Shown here one piece after another: positions 1 to 10,171 of a stretch of 25,541 nt of DNA. Below the pieces are notes generated by a model. That model saw only the letters and a program-made list of their open reading frames with translations. It was not told the origin of the DNA and ran no database searches. A program made the position numbers and the translations under genes. Position 1 is the stretch's first letter. Each line of letters starts with the position of its first letter. This DNA comes from Chara braunii. Lineage: Eukaryota > Streptophyta > Charophyceae > Charales > Characeae. The stretch covers positions 69,849 through 95,389 of the forward strand of contig BFEA01000427.1 of the NCBI GenBank assembly GCA_003427395.1. Direction: 5' to 3'.

Positions 1-29
<29 letters not shown>
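1..29. repeat. poly(A) run at the window edge
   Basis: Twenty-nine uninterrupted A residues open the window. The likeliest reading is the 3' tail of a retroelement lying mostly outside the window on the + strand, but the body is not visible. The sequence that follows does not match the flank after the LINE tail at 10847-10871, so no target-site duplication links the two. Confidence 0.6.
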
Positions 30-31
<2 letters not shown>

Positions 32-62
32 GGATGGGGAATCCAAAGACCGTAGATAAACT

Positions 63-260
63 TTGGAATATGTCCCTGAAAATATCGGAGTCAGCGTCGT
101 GCCCCTGAAAAAGGATCCGGTAGCAGGACCAAAAAAGGGTTATGAGAAAAAACAATTGCGGGAATTGATCCGGAAATCTAATCCGGGTGGGCCAGCTGTG
201 TGGGGTCGAAGAACAGTGGCAGACGAGGGCAGCACTAATTTTAAAGCTAATTTTCTCTAG
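63..260 (+). other. Short unrecognised open frame
   Basis: The frame is open for 65 codons but begins at TTG, with a stop just upstream at 57-59, so no real start is visible. The product would be basic and lysine/arginine-rich in the middle, with no family I recognise. It could be the last piece of an exon or of a retroelement ORF whose remainder lies to the left, or chance. Its stop falls inside the inverted repeat at 257-290. Confidence 0.15.
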
Positions 261-290
261 GCGCTAACTCCTAGCGGGTTAGTGCCCTAG
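257..290. repeat. Inverted repeat / hairpin
   Basis: The arms CTAGGCGCTAAC and GTTAGTGCCCTAG pair over about 12 bp with one bulge and one wobble, around a short loop. It overlaps the end of the short open frame to its left. Its role is unknown; it could be part of a transposon end or a structured RNA. Confidence 0.4.
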
Positions 291-789
291 GCCGGGACTC
301 GCTGTCTGATCGAAGGGAGTCATCCAAAGTAGCTCTCTGCGTCTCTATGGTGGCTACCCCTCCGATGCCACGTCTTTGTCACCTCGGCCACCGAAAATAT
401 TCCATAGGAGGATACGACATGGTTCTGTGTGATAGTCGTCAACACAGGTGGTGACCGACGGAGACATCTTCTGAAGATCGAAGTGGGCATTTCTTCTTCC
501 CTCCCTGCTAGATTAGAGTGCAGAGTTTGTATTGAGGTACTAAGCGTGATCCGGGGTTTTATTCGGCGATCAAAGCACCTTGGAAGAAGCGACCTGCGGA
601 TCCTTCCATAGCAGCAACCTAATCCCACCTTCCCTTGGGACCCCGTACTGGATTCCCGGTGTGGTGGGGGAGGAGGGACATGTCACGAGGTTGCATATCC
701 ATCTCGACGCGCCGCTTCTCGTCGGGACTCTTCAAGAACGATGAGGTCATCCTACAGGTTCCTCAAATCACCTTCGCTCCTCCAACCCC
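291..789. other. Gene-free stretch left of the LINE leader
   Basis: I see no recognisable gene, RNA or repeat here. Open frames on both strands in 320-628 are short, mutually overlapping and have no domain-like composition. The true 5' end of the LINE may lie in this stretch, but I could not find a target-site duplication to place it. Confidence 0.3.
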
Positions 790-1960
790 CCTCAGGTTGA
801 TACTCGTTCGTCCTTCTCTTCTCTCTCGCCCGTTCTCCCTGACCGCCCCCCTCCGACCTGTGTCTCGCTTGCCTGTTCCCCCCCGTTGCCTTTTTCATCC
901 CCTGGTCCTCTCCCGGATCCATAGTTGTTCCCTACTCCCCCCACAGTTCAAGTTGTCCCCCCACCCACCCTCCCTCCTCTCTCTCTCTCGTTGCTCTACC
1001 CCTCAATCGACCACTCCCGCCCCCTTCCATCTTCGCTCCTCAATCCCCACGTCCAATTCTCACTCACTCGTTCTCCCTGATCGCCTCCCCCCGACTCTCG
1101 TTTGCTTGTTCCCCTCCGTCGCCTCTTTCATCCCTTGGTCCTCTCCTAATCGCATAATTGTTCCCTACTCGTTCCTCTCCTCCCCCCCACAGTTTCCTTT
1201 TCCCCCTCCACCCTTCCTTCTCTCCCTCTCGTTGCTCTACCCCTCAATCGACCACTCCCCCCTCTCCTTCCATCTTTGTGCCACAATCCCCATGCCCAAT
1301 TCTCACATTCTTCCCTCGCTCGTCCCCCCTTGATCGCCTCCCCCTGTCCCGTGTTGCGCTTGCGTTCCCCCTCTCCCGCTCGCATAGTCGTTTCCCGCTC
1401 GATCCTTCCCTCCCCCCACAGTTTTCCTCCACCCACTCCACCCTCCCTTCTCCTTCTCTCGTTGCTCTACTCCGCAATCGACCACTCCCCCCTCCCCTTC
1501 CATCTTCGCGCCACAATCCCCACGTCCAATTCTTACGTTCTTCCCCCCTTCCCTTTCTTCCCCTCTCGTCTTTCCCCTTCGCATTCCATCTCCCCTTCCC
1601 CTTTTTACCCCTGCCACGTTTCCCTTTCCCCTCCTGAGCCTTGTCGTGTTCGCCATACCCATCTGGTCACACCCCTCCCCCACCAGCTTCACGCCACAAC
1701 CCCCACGTTCATCTCCCTCCCCCTCTTGTTTGGCGCAACAATTCCCACATTCTCCCCTCCTCTCTCTCTCCCCCTCTCGCCTTACAGTCCTACCGTGCGT
1801 CACAACCCCCCAAGATCATCCCCCCCCTCTTGTTTTGCGCCACAACTCTCGTCTCCCACCCTCACCATCGATCATCCCTTGTCCCGACTCCCTCCTTTGT
1901 TGTTTCATCCCACCTTCCTGTTCTATTCACCCCGCTGCCTCCGCGGGGAGGTAGAGGTAG
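790..1960 (+). repeat. Pyrimidine-rich tandem monomers of about 240 bp (probable LINE 5' region)
   Basis: The + strand is strongly C/T-rich for about 1.2 kb and is built of decayed tandem monomers. The landmark CCACAGTT recurs at 941, 1187 and 1416. TTGCTCTAC followed by TCGACCACTCCC recurs at 991, 1232 and 1462. The CGTTCTCCCTGA-like landmark recurs at 831, 1069 and 1321. Spacings are 229-252 bp, giving roughly three copies; further degenerate pieces such as CGCCACAA..CCCACGT persist at about 1511 and 1693. Long open frames on both strands here are low-complexity artefacts. Because it directly precedes ORF1 on the same strand, I infer it is the element's 5' UTR, which could carry promoter monomers as in mouse L1; the analogy is not proof of function. 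Confidence 0.65.
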
Positions 1961-1989
1961 GCAAAACTCTCCCTTTTGGTAGTTCGGTG

Positions 1990-2400
1990 GTAAGTTTTAG
2001 CGTGTTGTGGGAGAAAAGGGGAAATCAGGGAAAGTGTCGGGGGTTAAGGGTAAGGACCGACAATCATACACAAGGCTTAGGTGGGCAGGGTAGCTCGGAG
2101 GAAGGTTTAGCGAATTGAGGGAGAAACGGGGAAATGAGGGGATGAGTCGGGAGTTATGGGTAAGCATCGGTAATCTCACATGTGGATTAGCAGGGGATTA
2201 GAGGGACGGGTGGAGGCAAGGGGGCATAGACACACAAGAGTTAAAACATAACAAGGAGCTTAGAATCAGATTATAGGTAAGGAAAACCGTCCGAAATAAC
2301 TAAGAAGGAGTGAGGTAAGGGAGGGGAACAACAACCGTGAAGAATCAGAAAAGGTAAGTGGGCGAGTCTTGAAGTGAGGGGAACAACAAACACTGTGATG
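1990..2400 (+). repeat. Purine-rich leader with 110-bp and 55-bp repeats
   Basis: After the C/T tract the + strand switches to G/A-rich sequence. A block starting TTTAGCG at 1996 recurs at 2106 (period 110 bp), sharing GGGAGAAA.GGGGAAAT and GGGTAAG landmarks. Later GAGGGGAACAACAA occurs at 2321 and 2376, a period of 55 bp, half of the first. The segment ends just before the ORF1 start at 2470 and is probably the downstream part of the LINE 5' UTR. Confidence 0.6.
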
Positions 2401-2469
2401 GGCGGGGAACGAAGATAAAGGAATTACAACCAAGGAAGAACGGGAAGATCAGACAATTATTTCCCCACC

Positions 2470-5400
2470 ATGGCTGTTAGCAAAGGCTCCGGGTCAGGAC
2501 ATAGACATCAAAGGGCCCACAAAAGACTTGAGTCCACACTGTTGTATAGGGGGGCCATGCGGCATCATGCGGAAAAAAGTCTGGCTAACAATAACCAAAA
2601 TATGTTAGTTGAGGCTATGGCCAATGAGGGTCAAACCACCCCTGATATTCAGTCAGCTGGAAGGACTAAAGACACCCAGTCCTCCCCCCCTCCCCCCTCA
2701 TCCTACACCTCCCCTCCCCTGTCCTGGGCAGCCCGTTTACATAGACCACACGCTAGTCAATCGATGACAATTCAAAGGAATGCAGAGGAAGGAGAAAAGC
2801 GCAAATGGAAGATCCGCTTGGAGAATCTTTCGTCCTCAGGCGCCTTTTTTCTGTCCAAACTCCTGACCCCATCCGAGCCTAAGGTAATCAACCGGAAAGG
2901 AAAATCCGCTCTGGTTAAAGCCTTACCATCGGATAAAGTTAGGGACAAGAACGAGTTATACACCAAACATGCCAGCAACTGGGTCTTCTATGATGATGCC
3001 AGTTTCAAATCTACAAATGACAAAGTTGGGTGGATAAGGAAGAGGCTGGCATCTCTCAAAGGTAGCATGGAAGAGGCACAGGATCTTTTTCTACTCCAAC
3101 CTGTTTTTGTATCCATGGTCACGGTCATTTGCAGATTCGAGGGAGACAAACAGGTCATGGATAGATGGAGATCAATTCGTTGCGATAGGTCCGAGGTACG
3201 GATCTATCCATTGGCTCCCTCGAAACAGCAACGTCCCGAAGAAAGAAGGGAGATAATGATGGCAGGCAATTTATGGGTACTGTTTCGTCACATCCCCATT
3301 GAAATCCAAGCTGCGTTTGTTCAAGACTTTGGGGAGAAATTAGATATCATTGACTTCATTGACCCGCTGCCCCTGCATGTGGCGAAACGGGACGATTACC
3401 TCATGTTGGCAATCGATCTCCCAGAGGGGCAACCCTTCTCTATCGACGACATAATCCCCTTCCGGATCGGCGATAAAGACTTTAAGATTCATACGGCTCA
3501 CAAGTTGCGCCCTTGGTGTTTCAAGTGCCAAGCCTATGGTCACCTATACACCGACCCGGTGTGCTCCCACCATCCAATCAATCTGGTTAGGGCCACAGGG
3601 CGCCTAACTCAAGACCCATTTAGGCGCACACACTGACACACCGTCGACCCGGGACACAAAGGATGGGTCTTCGCCAATAAGAACGACGAGGAAAAAAATA
3701 TCACAGGGTGGGTGTGGGAAGGGCTGGGCGGCCCTAACCTCGAGTCCAAACCCCCTTCTGCCTGGACACCCCCGAAGACGGTAGAATCCCACTCACAGCC
3801 TCAGGGGCTCACTCCCGTAGAAAGGACTGTCCGAAAGGACAAATCTCCTCCCACTGAGTCACCCCCGATGACGGTAGATTCCCAAGCAAATTCACAGGGG
3901 CCTACCTCCGTTGAAAGGGTTGTTCAGGAAGGAAATCAGAATGGATGGAAGAAAATTGGCCTAGCCCCGGAGGACTACCTGCTAGATCAAGGTAACCAAC
4001 CTCTGCCAGAAGCCCCCCAAAAGGGGCATTGAAGTGGGCCAGCACTCCGGAACAAAATAAAGAATAAGGAGGTAGGGGCAGGACTTAGCAGATTCTCTGT
4101 ATTAGCCACTGAGCTAGAAGGTTCTAGGGAGGGAGAGGCAGTGAGCCAGGACAGGCATCACATTCAGCTTCACTTGCAATCATCCAATAACCCACGCGCA
4201 GTTACAGGTTCGAAGGACCCTTATGAAGATGTATTGGAGCGTAATGTCGAAGGGAAGGACAACCCGACAAATCTTGAGCTTGCCCTGATCCGTACCCCCT
4301 CTCTTGTACAAATCACGGACTTGATTATGACAGGTCTACGGTCCCTAAACGCAGAGGCCCCGGAGGATTTCTGGCCCCTGGCATATGAACAACTTAGGAA
4401 GACCCTCGAGGATAGCATAAGGGTGAGACTCATCTTGGAACAAGGTCTTCCGAGCCACATACAATGGGAGGAGGTACTCCAAAGACTTTTTAGAATCTCA
4501 TTGACCCATCTCCAGGCTCCGGTAAAGGAACTGCGAGGGGCTCGGGAACACCTGCCAGCAAAGCTCCCCCGAGTACAACAGGGGGAAGATAGACAACAGG
4601 ACACAGATATGCAAAGGAGGCAGAAGGTACCCGCCAGGGTAGGGAAAAAGGTAACTGTTTCTGAAGAGAACCAAGGAACAGGTTACCTAGAGGAAGGGTG
4701 CAAGGTTGCTCAGACAGAGCCCCTTGCAGAGGACTACCTCGAAGGGGCCTTCTGTCCGCAACCCATGGAGATCAAGGATCCTCCTGTTCCCCTTTCCCCC
4801 CCTCCGGATGTGGCCGCAATGGACATTGACCAACGGAAGGATATGTGTGCTCCGCCGACAGACATGGATACGGAGCAAAAACTGAGAATTAACGTTGACT
4901 GGTTGATCGAGGGTTTCCGTGCCCAATACCCGGCCGGGACACAGGACTTTTGGGACTGTTCTTATGCCCAGTTGTTTCCCATTCTAGATAAGAGCCCAAC
5001 CCTGCGCAAAGCCCTAGAGGCTGCCCCCCCCCCCGCACATCTCCTGGTCCGAGATTTTCCAACGGATCCGCCACCTCTCAGCCCAGCAGTTTCACCCCCC
5101 GGTGCAACACCGGCCAACCCCGGAAAACCCCGGGGGGAGCCAGCCATTGGTCCCGACCGACCTTCACCGCGATCAGCCGCGCCATACAAAACTCAGGCAC
5201 TTGGTGGAGGCAGGCCAATACGAGAAGAATCTACAGCAGAAAGAAGGTGTGGCGGTTATCCCGCTAAGATACACGGACGACAGGATGGAGATAGGGCTCT
5301 CTCCAATACAGGGAGGGTTCACACTGTCGGGGTGGGGCTTCTATAATATATGGACCCTCTCTGGTCCGAGGGACAAAGACTTCAAGAAAAAAGCAGACCC

Positions 5401-5683
5401 CTTTTTATACCAGCATTACTCGACCGGAGTCCTGGCAACCCTCTCTCAATTCGATGGTTTAATGAGGATAGCCACCACAGATCTGTATGTCCTTTTCGAG
5501 GAGGATAAAAACTCCAATCTTAGGTGGTTTAACCACAGAGCCCTGATGGAGCTTCCCCTCCAACAAGTGAAAGCCAATGCTTTCTGGTCGGAGGAGGATC
5601 TACGCACGTGTCTATCAAGAGTACTCCGGAATGGACTTTTATGTACAATCAACTGGTCCGCCAAGCCATGGGTAAGGGTCTAG
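2470..5683 (+). pseudogene. LINE ORF1 (gag-like RNA-binding protein), broken
   Basis: The ATG at 2470 has a good context (CCACCATGG). The first 388 codons are open to a TGA at 3634-3636; the same frame continues to a TGA at 4030-4032 and again to 5346. Coding sense then passes to the next frame between about 5100 and 5220 and ends at 5681-5683. The part corresponding to residues about 160-345 looks like the DUF4283-type region of plant LINE ORF1. It is followed by a zinc knuckle with C350, C353, H358 and C365 (spacing C-x2-C-x4-H-x6-C). The middle is proline-rich and hydrophilic, and contains two related modules around DFW at 4366-4374 and 4945-4953. The C-terminal part (about 5215-5683) is compact and unrecognised. 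At about 1,070 codons in total it is long for an ORF1. Both TGA stops could derive from CGA. Confidence 0.8.
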
Positions 5684-5711
5684 CTTTGGGGCGGGGATCT
5701 GAACAATACTA

Positions 5712-6643
5712 ATGGACGAAATCGATACACTTTACTGCAGGAATCCGCACTGGAAACACTGCCTCCGGTACGCAGATTTGGAAATAAGAACCCTCAACGT
5801 GAATGGTTTGGCCTCCTTCAATCCTGTGAAGAGACAGGCAATTTGGAACCAATTGAAGGGTGTGGGTGGCAAAACATGGCCCGTTGTCATTTGTATCCAG
5901 GAAACTCATCTAATGGACAAACCTGAACATCATCGGGCCCATAAAACAGTATGGCCTCATCAGGCGTATAGTGCACATGCCAAGTCACCAGGTTTTATCG
6001 GGGTAGCTATATAGATCCCGCCGGAGTCTCGTTTAGAGGTGGTTCATTGGGTAGCGGACGAGGATCAAGGGAGGTGGGTATCGATTATGGGGATGCTTGA
6101 AATCGAACTAATCAGAGCATCCTGTGTGTATATGCCCCCAACACATCAACATATAGGGCACGTATTTTCACCCACCTGCAGACTCTCGGGCCACAAGGAG
6201 TCCCACTGATCATAGCCGGTGATTTCAATGCAGCGCCTGATAGATGGATAGATAGATGGGGCTCCTGCGACCACTGCCCGAGTTTCGTGGAAGAAGATGA
6301 GAGGATATTGGCGTACTTTTACGAATCCCTGGACCTGGTGGATGCGTATAGACACCTGCACCCGACTGAGAAGACTTATACATGTTTTCGTACGAATGAC
6401 CACTCTTGGCATTCCAAGTCAAGAATAGACTTAATCTTACTCTCGCAGGAGATTGTGAATTCCTTGCAACTATCCACCATCTTCCCACAAAGCCCCTACC
6501 CAGGCCTGGACCACCGTTTATGCGGAGCCATCTTCTCCTTCGGCAAGCGGTCGGACCAAGGTCCTGGATATTACAAGTTAAACACATCCCTGCTCAAGGA
6601 CAAACAATTTCACTCATACGTTCGTGATGTTTGGATTTTTTGA
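5712..6643 (+). other. ORF2 endonuclease (EEP / AP-endonuclease-like) domain
   Basis: The first frame (5712-6011) carries LNVNGL near the start and ICIQETHL, which match the Asn and catalytic Glu motifs of the exonuclease-endonuclease-phosphatase fold. After a TAG at 6012 and a frame change near 6115-6135, the second frame shows YAPN, IIAGDFNA (Asp and Asn motif), SRIDLILLS and LDHRLCG (terminal Asp-His pair). All the key residues of a LINE targeting endonuclease can therefore be found, though split across two frames. Confidence 0.85.
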
Positions 6644-7116
6644 AGAAAACAAAAACACCTCTTTGATACGGAAGTCCTATGGTTCACTAACGGACTCTTC
6701 TTCCTAGCTAAGAAATGTAAAGAATATTCGATGTTGTTGGCAGACCGACGACATGTACAGGAAATGGAGGTTCACAGAAGACTTCACAACCTGGTTAACC
6801 AGGACAACTCCAATGATCATAGGCGGGACATCCAAGATTTGCATGACCAGCTGCTTTACCTAGCACAACACAGATGGCAAGGAATCAGGATCCGGGGAAA
6901 ATTAGCAAAATGGACCACTGAAGGGACTATGGACTCCCAATTTTTTAGTCTAGCTTCTATGAGAGCACACATCACGACTATTGAGGCCCTTTTGGACCCA
7001 GTCACAAACGAATTAGCCACCTCCACAGCCCATAACGTAAGGATCGCCAGATCCTTTTACAAAGACTTTTTTCCTCCCACATCCCCCAACAGCACGATGC
7101 AAGCCGCCTTAGAGAG

Positions 7117-8298
7117 TTGGAAGACTTCTTACGTCCAATGGAAGCTTACCTCACCCCGATACAGAAAGATCAATTGGACCGCCAAATCACCAAAGATGAG
7201 ATCTGGATGGCGCTCATGCAAATGGAAGAAAAGAAAACCCCAGGTTTAGATGGCTTCCCCAAAAAATTTTGGGAGGCTATGTGGCCTTCCCTAAGCAATG
7301 ACCTGGTGAATTTCTACCGAGCAGTGTGGGATTCCGGAGAGCTGGGGGAACTAGTAGGACAAGGGGTTTTATCTTTACTTTACAAAAAATGGGATAAATT
7401 GAACATCCAGAATTACCGTCCCATCACTCTCTTGACAGTGGTTTACAAAATGTTGTCCAAAACATTGGCCAACCGCATGATTAGGGTAATGGAGGACATC
7501 ATCCATCCAGGCCAGACCGGCTTCATGCGCAATAGAAACATCCAAGAGAACATACTTCTGGTCAATGAGATGATCAGTCTGGCCCATCAGTCAAAAAATA
7601 ATGTCGCGCTCATCTTCATCGACTTCGAAAAAGCCTATGACCATGTGGATTCGACATTCTTAGACAGGTGTTTGGGGCGGCTAAACTTCGACAATAATTT
7701 TCGGAGATGGATCCATATCCTGCACCAAAACGCGACTACGAACATTCAAATAAACGGGACTATGACGCCAGGGTTTAGACTGCAACGTTCAGTCAGACAA
7801 GGGAACCCTATCGCCCCCTTCCTATTCATCATCGTAATAGAAGCGTTAGCAACTAACCTTCGATAGTGCAAGGATCTAAAGAAAATTCAGATTGTCGGCA
7901 TTCCTGAGGATGCAATCCCAATCTGTTCACTATTTGCAGACGATCTAACAATTATGGTGGACACCACACATCAGAACATGGAAGAGATACATAGGTTAAT
8001 AAACCTTTTCTGTACCCTCTCTGATATGGCCGTCAACTAGGGGCACAAAACGATAGGTTGGTGGCTTCACCATCAAGGGGGTCATCCCCCGGAAGATCAC
8101 CAAATTACCTGGGTGGACCTTGAATCCCCAATCAGGATTCTGGGGGTAAAGATGACACTCAACGGTAAATCCCCGAAAAATGACGGCTGGATTTCAGCCC
8201 TGGCATGTGCAAAACTCTCTCAATGGAACCACCAACACACGTTTTTTTGGGCGGGCCTTGGTGATAAACAATGTAGTCTTGACCTCCCTTTGGTATAA
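7117..8298 (+). other. ORF2 reverse transcriptase domain
   Basis: Frame 7117-7866 reads from the end of the linker into the fingers and palm. It contains KTPGLDGFPKKFW, NYRPITLL, HPGQTGFMRNR, and motif A IFIDFEKAYDHVD with its catalytic Asp codon at 7621. Motif B is SVRQGNPIAPFLF, in place of the common G[IV]RQGCPLSP. After a TAG at 7864-7866 the same frame resumes with SLFADDLTIMV, the catalytic FADD box at 7933-7944. A second TAG follows at 8038-8040, and a GVKM-type motif is near 8150. Catalytic aspartates are preserved although the frame is interrupted, so decay is recent relative to domain divergence. Confidence 0.9.
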
Positions 8299-9285
8299 AT
8301 CGGTGCTATGGCCACTAAGTCCAGGGGTCCTGAAGATCTTAAAGAGGAAGGTGGCAGCCTACCTATGGAGAGGGGATAGTGAGAACCCCCATGCCATCAG
8401 TCGTGTGGTTTGGGACTCGGTCACTCAACCTAAGGCCCAAGGAGGTCTTGGCATTATAGACCCCCTCACCCAGTCCCAAGCCCCGAGTTTACAATGGGTT
8501 GTACGTTTTTGAGAAAACACTCGTATGGAGACCATTAGCACTAACGCAAATTGCCCGCCTGGCCCCGGAAGCCCCTCAGTCTGTTCACCCCCTCCAATGG
8601 TTAGACGACTGCTACTGGAGAGTGCCACGACGCCCCCGGGGTGGGGAGGGATGGAGAGATGACTTTTGTCCAGGGCCTGTTGAAAACTTGAAGAAAACTA
8701 CCCCCTCCGAATCGACCACCCCCAGATAGGTGGGAGGAAGTAGCAAGGCAACCCCTCTTCGGTAACCGATGGATCACTAATTAACGAAGTCAAATCTTTA
8801 GCAGTTCGGACTCCCCGTGGAAGGGCTGGGTGAAAAATGGGGTGACTCGAGTGGGCGACCTTTGGGACAGGGGGATGAAGGACTGGAAGACCCCGGAAAA
8901 GATGAGGGAGGAATTGAAATATTGTCACAATATTGAATCGGCACTGGAAGCCATAACGGAAGCCCTCCCGATAGGATGGTGACCCATTCTTCGCAAGGGT
9001 CCGGTAGTGAAGGAGGGGGATTGGATGGCCAAGAAAGCGAGAGATGAAAAGGTAGGGATGGTTCATCTAGTCAGCTCGGACGAGGGGCTGATTGAGTGGT
9101 ATAACGTAAAAGAAGACGGCTCGCTGGATGGGAGTCGGGACCCCTTCCAATGGACTCGATTAGAGGATCTATACCGAATCAGGGTTATAGAGAATGGGGA
9201 TCACCGACGGACCTTTCTTCCTGAATTTGCCTCAGAAAACCTCCCTTTTGACCCATTGAAATGGATCTGGAACCTGGACACATGA
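8180..9285 (+). other. ORF2 thumb/connection region, in pieces
   Basis: Coding sense continues in three frames: 8180-8512 (VAAYLWRG, QGGLGIIDP), 8499-8729, and 8761-9285. WRG followed by GGLG(I)xDP is typical of the region after the reverse transcriptase core in L1-type plant LINEs. The last piece has stops at 8782-8784 and 8980-8982 and contains many Trp residues (WKGWVKNGV, GDLWDRG). No RNase H motif is seen. Confidence 0.7.
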
Positions 9286-9411
9286 CATAACCCAAGACAC
9301 CCAAAACCTAAAATGTTGTCCGACCTCACGATGAAGGCGATATATAAAATGATCATAACTAAGCGGTGCCTTAGGGATACAGTGATCGACGGATAGCAGA
9401 GACACCTCAAC

Positions 9412-9768
9412 GTGGAGAGACACCTTCTCACACCGATTCGATGGTTCAGAGATACCAAGAGCAGACCTGCAAAAATCACATCCTCACAATGGCAAATCGT
9501 GCATCGGTGTCTCCCTAACAACGACTGGCTGATCGATCATTCATGTTTAGAGCAACAAGGTCGTGCGCTCCCCTGGTGCTCCCGCTGCCTTATGGGGTTC
9601 CCAGCTAGGAAGAGAGCAGAGACAATAGAACACATTTTCCTGCAATGTCCGTCAACAGTTTTGACTTGGAGATGGTGGGATAGGGTGTGGCAACAAATGG
9701 TTCCAGGGCATCCATGGCCGTGGGAGTGGGGGCCATCCTCATGGGTTACTACCCACCCTTCAGGATAA
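9412..9768 (+). other. ORF2 zf-RVT zinc-binding domain
   Basis: The frame contains SSQWQIVHRCLP, then WCSRC and ETIEHIFLQCPS, i.e. a C-x2-C pair followed by H-x4-C. This is the zinc-binding reverse-transcriptase tail (zf-RVT) common in plant LINEs. It is in frame with upstream sequence back to 8761 if the TGA at 9283 and TAG at 9394 are ignored. The open frame runs into a TAA at 9766-9768, after coding sense has already moved to the next frame near 9700-9730. Confidence 0.85.
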
Positions 9769-9775
9769 CACCTTT

Positions 9776-10171
9776 GTGACAAACATGTTTTATCTGTCAC
9801 GAAGAACGATCTTGTGGATCCTGTGGTGGCAACACTGCGTCCTCACTTTAGACAAGGTACAGATTGAGGGTGAGGAGAGGTTGGAGCATCTCAAAACGCA
9901 TTTCCAATTGGAACTCTTGCATATGTGGAAGATCACTAAACAATCACTCGATAACCTCCACAAATCCAAGGACATTCGCGAACGTCTATTGCAATTTTCT
10001 AGGGAGTGGCTGGGTGGGGATCGGGAGGGGTGGGTAGCTGAGGTCTGCTGGTTAGGGGACTGGGATGGAGATGTCGGCAGGGAGGACCAAGATGGAGAGG
10101 TAGTCCCAAAGGACTACCACCTGAGTTTCAAGGAATGGTTGTCGATAGACTCGTGCATCCCCATGAGATAA
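9776..10171 (+). other. ORF2 C-terminal tail
   Basis: This 131-codon frame continues from the zf-RVT region after a frame change. It starts with an aromatic stretch (ILWILWWQHCV), then a charged helical segment and an acidic Asp/Gly/Glu-rich end. A Trp-rich helix followed by a charged tail is usual after zf-RVT in plant LINE ORF2. The TAA just before 10172 is taken as the natural stop, since no coding sense is seen beyond it. Confidence 0.65.

Larger units (their letters stand above)
5712..10171 (+). pseudogene. LINE ORF2 (endonuclease-reverse transcriptase), broken
   Basis: The ATG at 5712 follows the ORF1 stop by 28 bp. The reading sense moves through all three frames. In-frame stops lie at 6012-6014 (TAG), 6641-6643 (TGA), 7864-7866 (TAG), 8038-8040 (TAG), 8782-8784 (TAA), 8980-8982 (TGA), 9283-9285 (TGA) and 9394-9396 (TAG). 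Frame changes fall near 6115-6135, 6640-6665, 7100-7120, 8180-8250, 8505, 8700-8760 and 9700-9730. Despite this, domain order is complete: endonuclease, reverse transcriptase, thumb/connection region, zf-RVT finger and an acidic tail. In an active element the protein would nick DNA and copy the LINE RNA at the nick. Total length of about 1,480 codons is within the upper range for L1-type ORF2. Confidence 0.85.

Noticed and set aside
320-628. 102-codon open frame on the - strand
   Set aside because: No domain-like composition, overlapping open frames on the other strand, no partner gene.
635-2118. Long open frames on both strands in the C/T-rich region
   Set aside because: They are Ser/Pro/Leu (or Arg/Gly/Glu on the other strand) low-complexity products of a pyrimidine tract, present in several frames at once, and follow the tandem monomers.
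3634-4032. Recoding of TGA as an amino acid in ORF1
   Set aside because: The same element also has TAG, TAA and many frame changes, so simple decay explains the stops.
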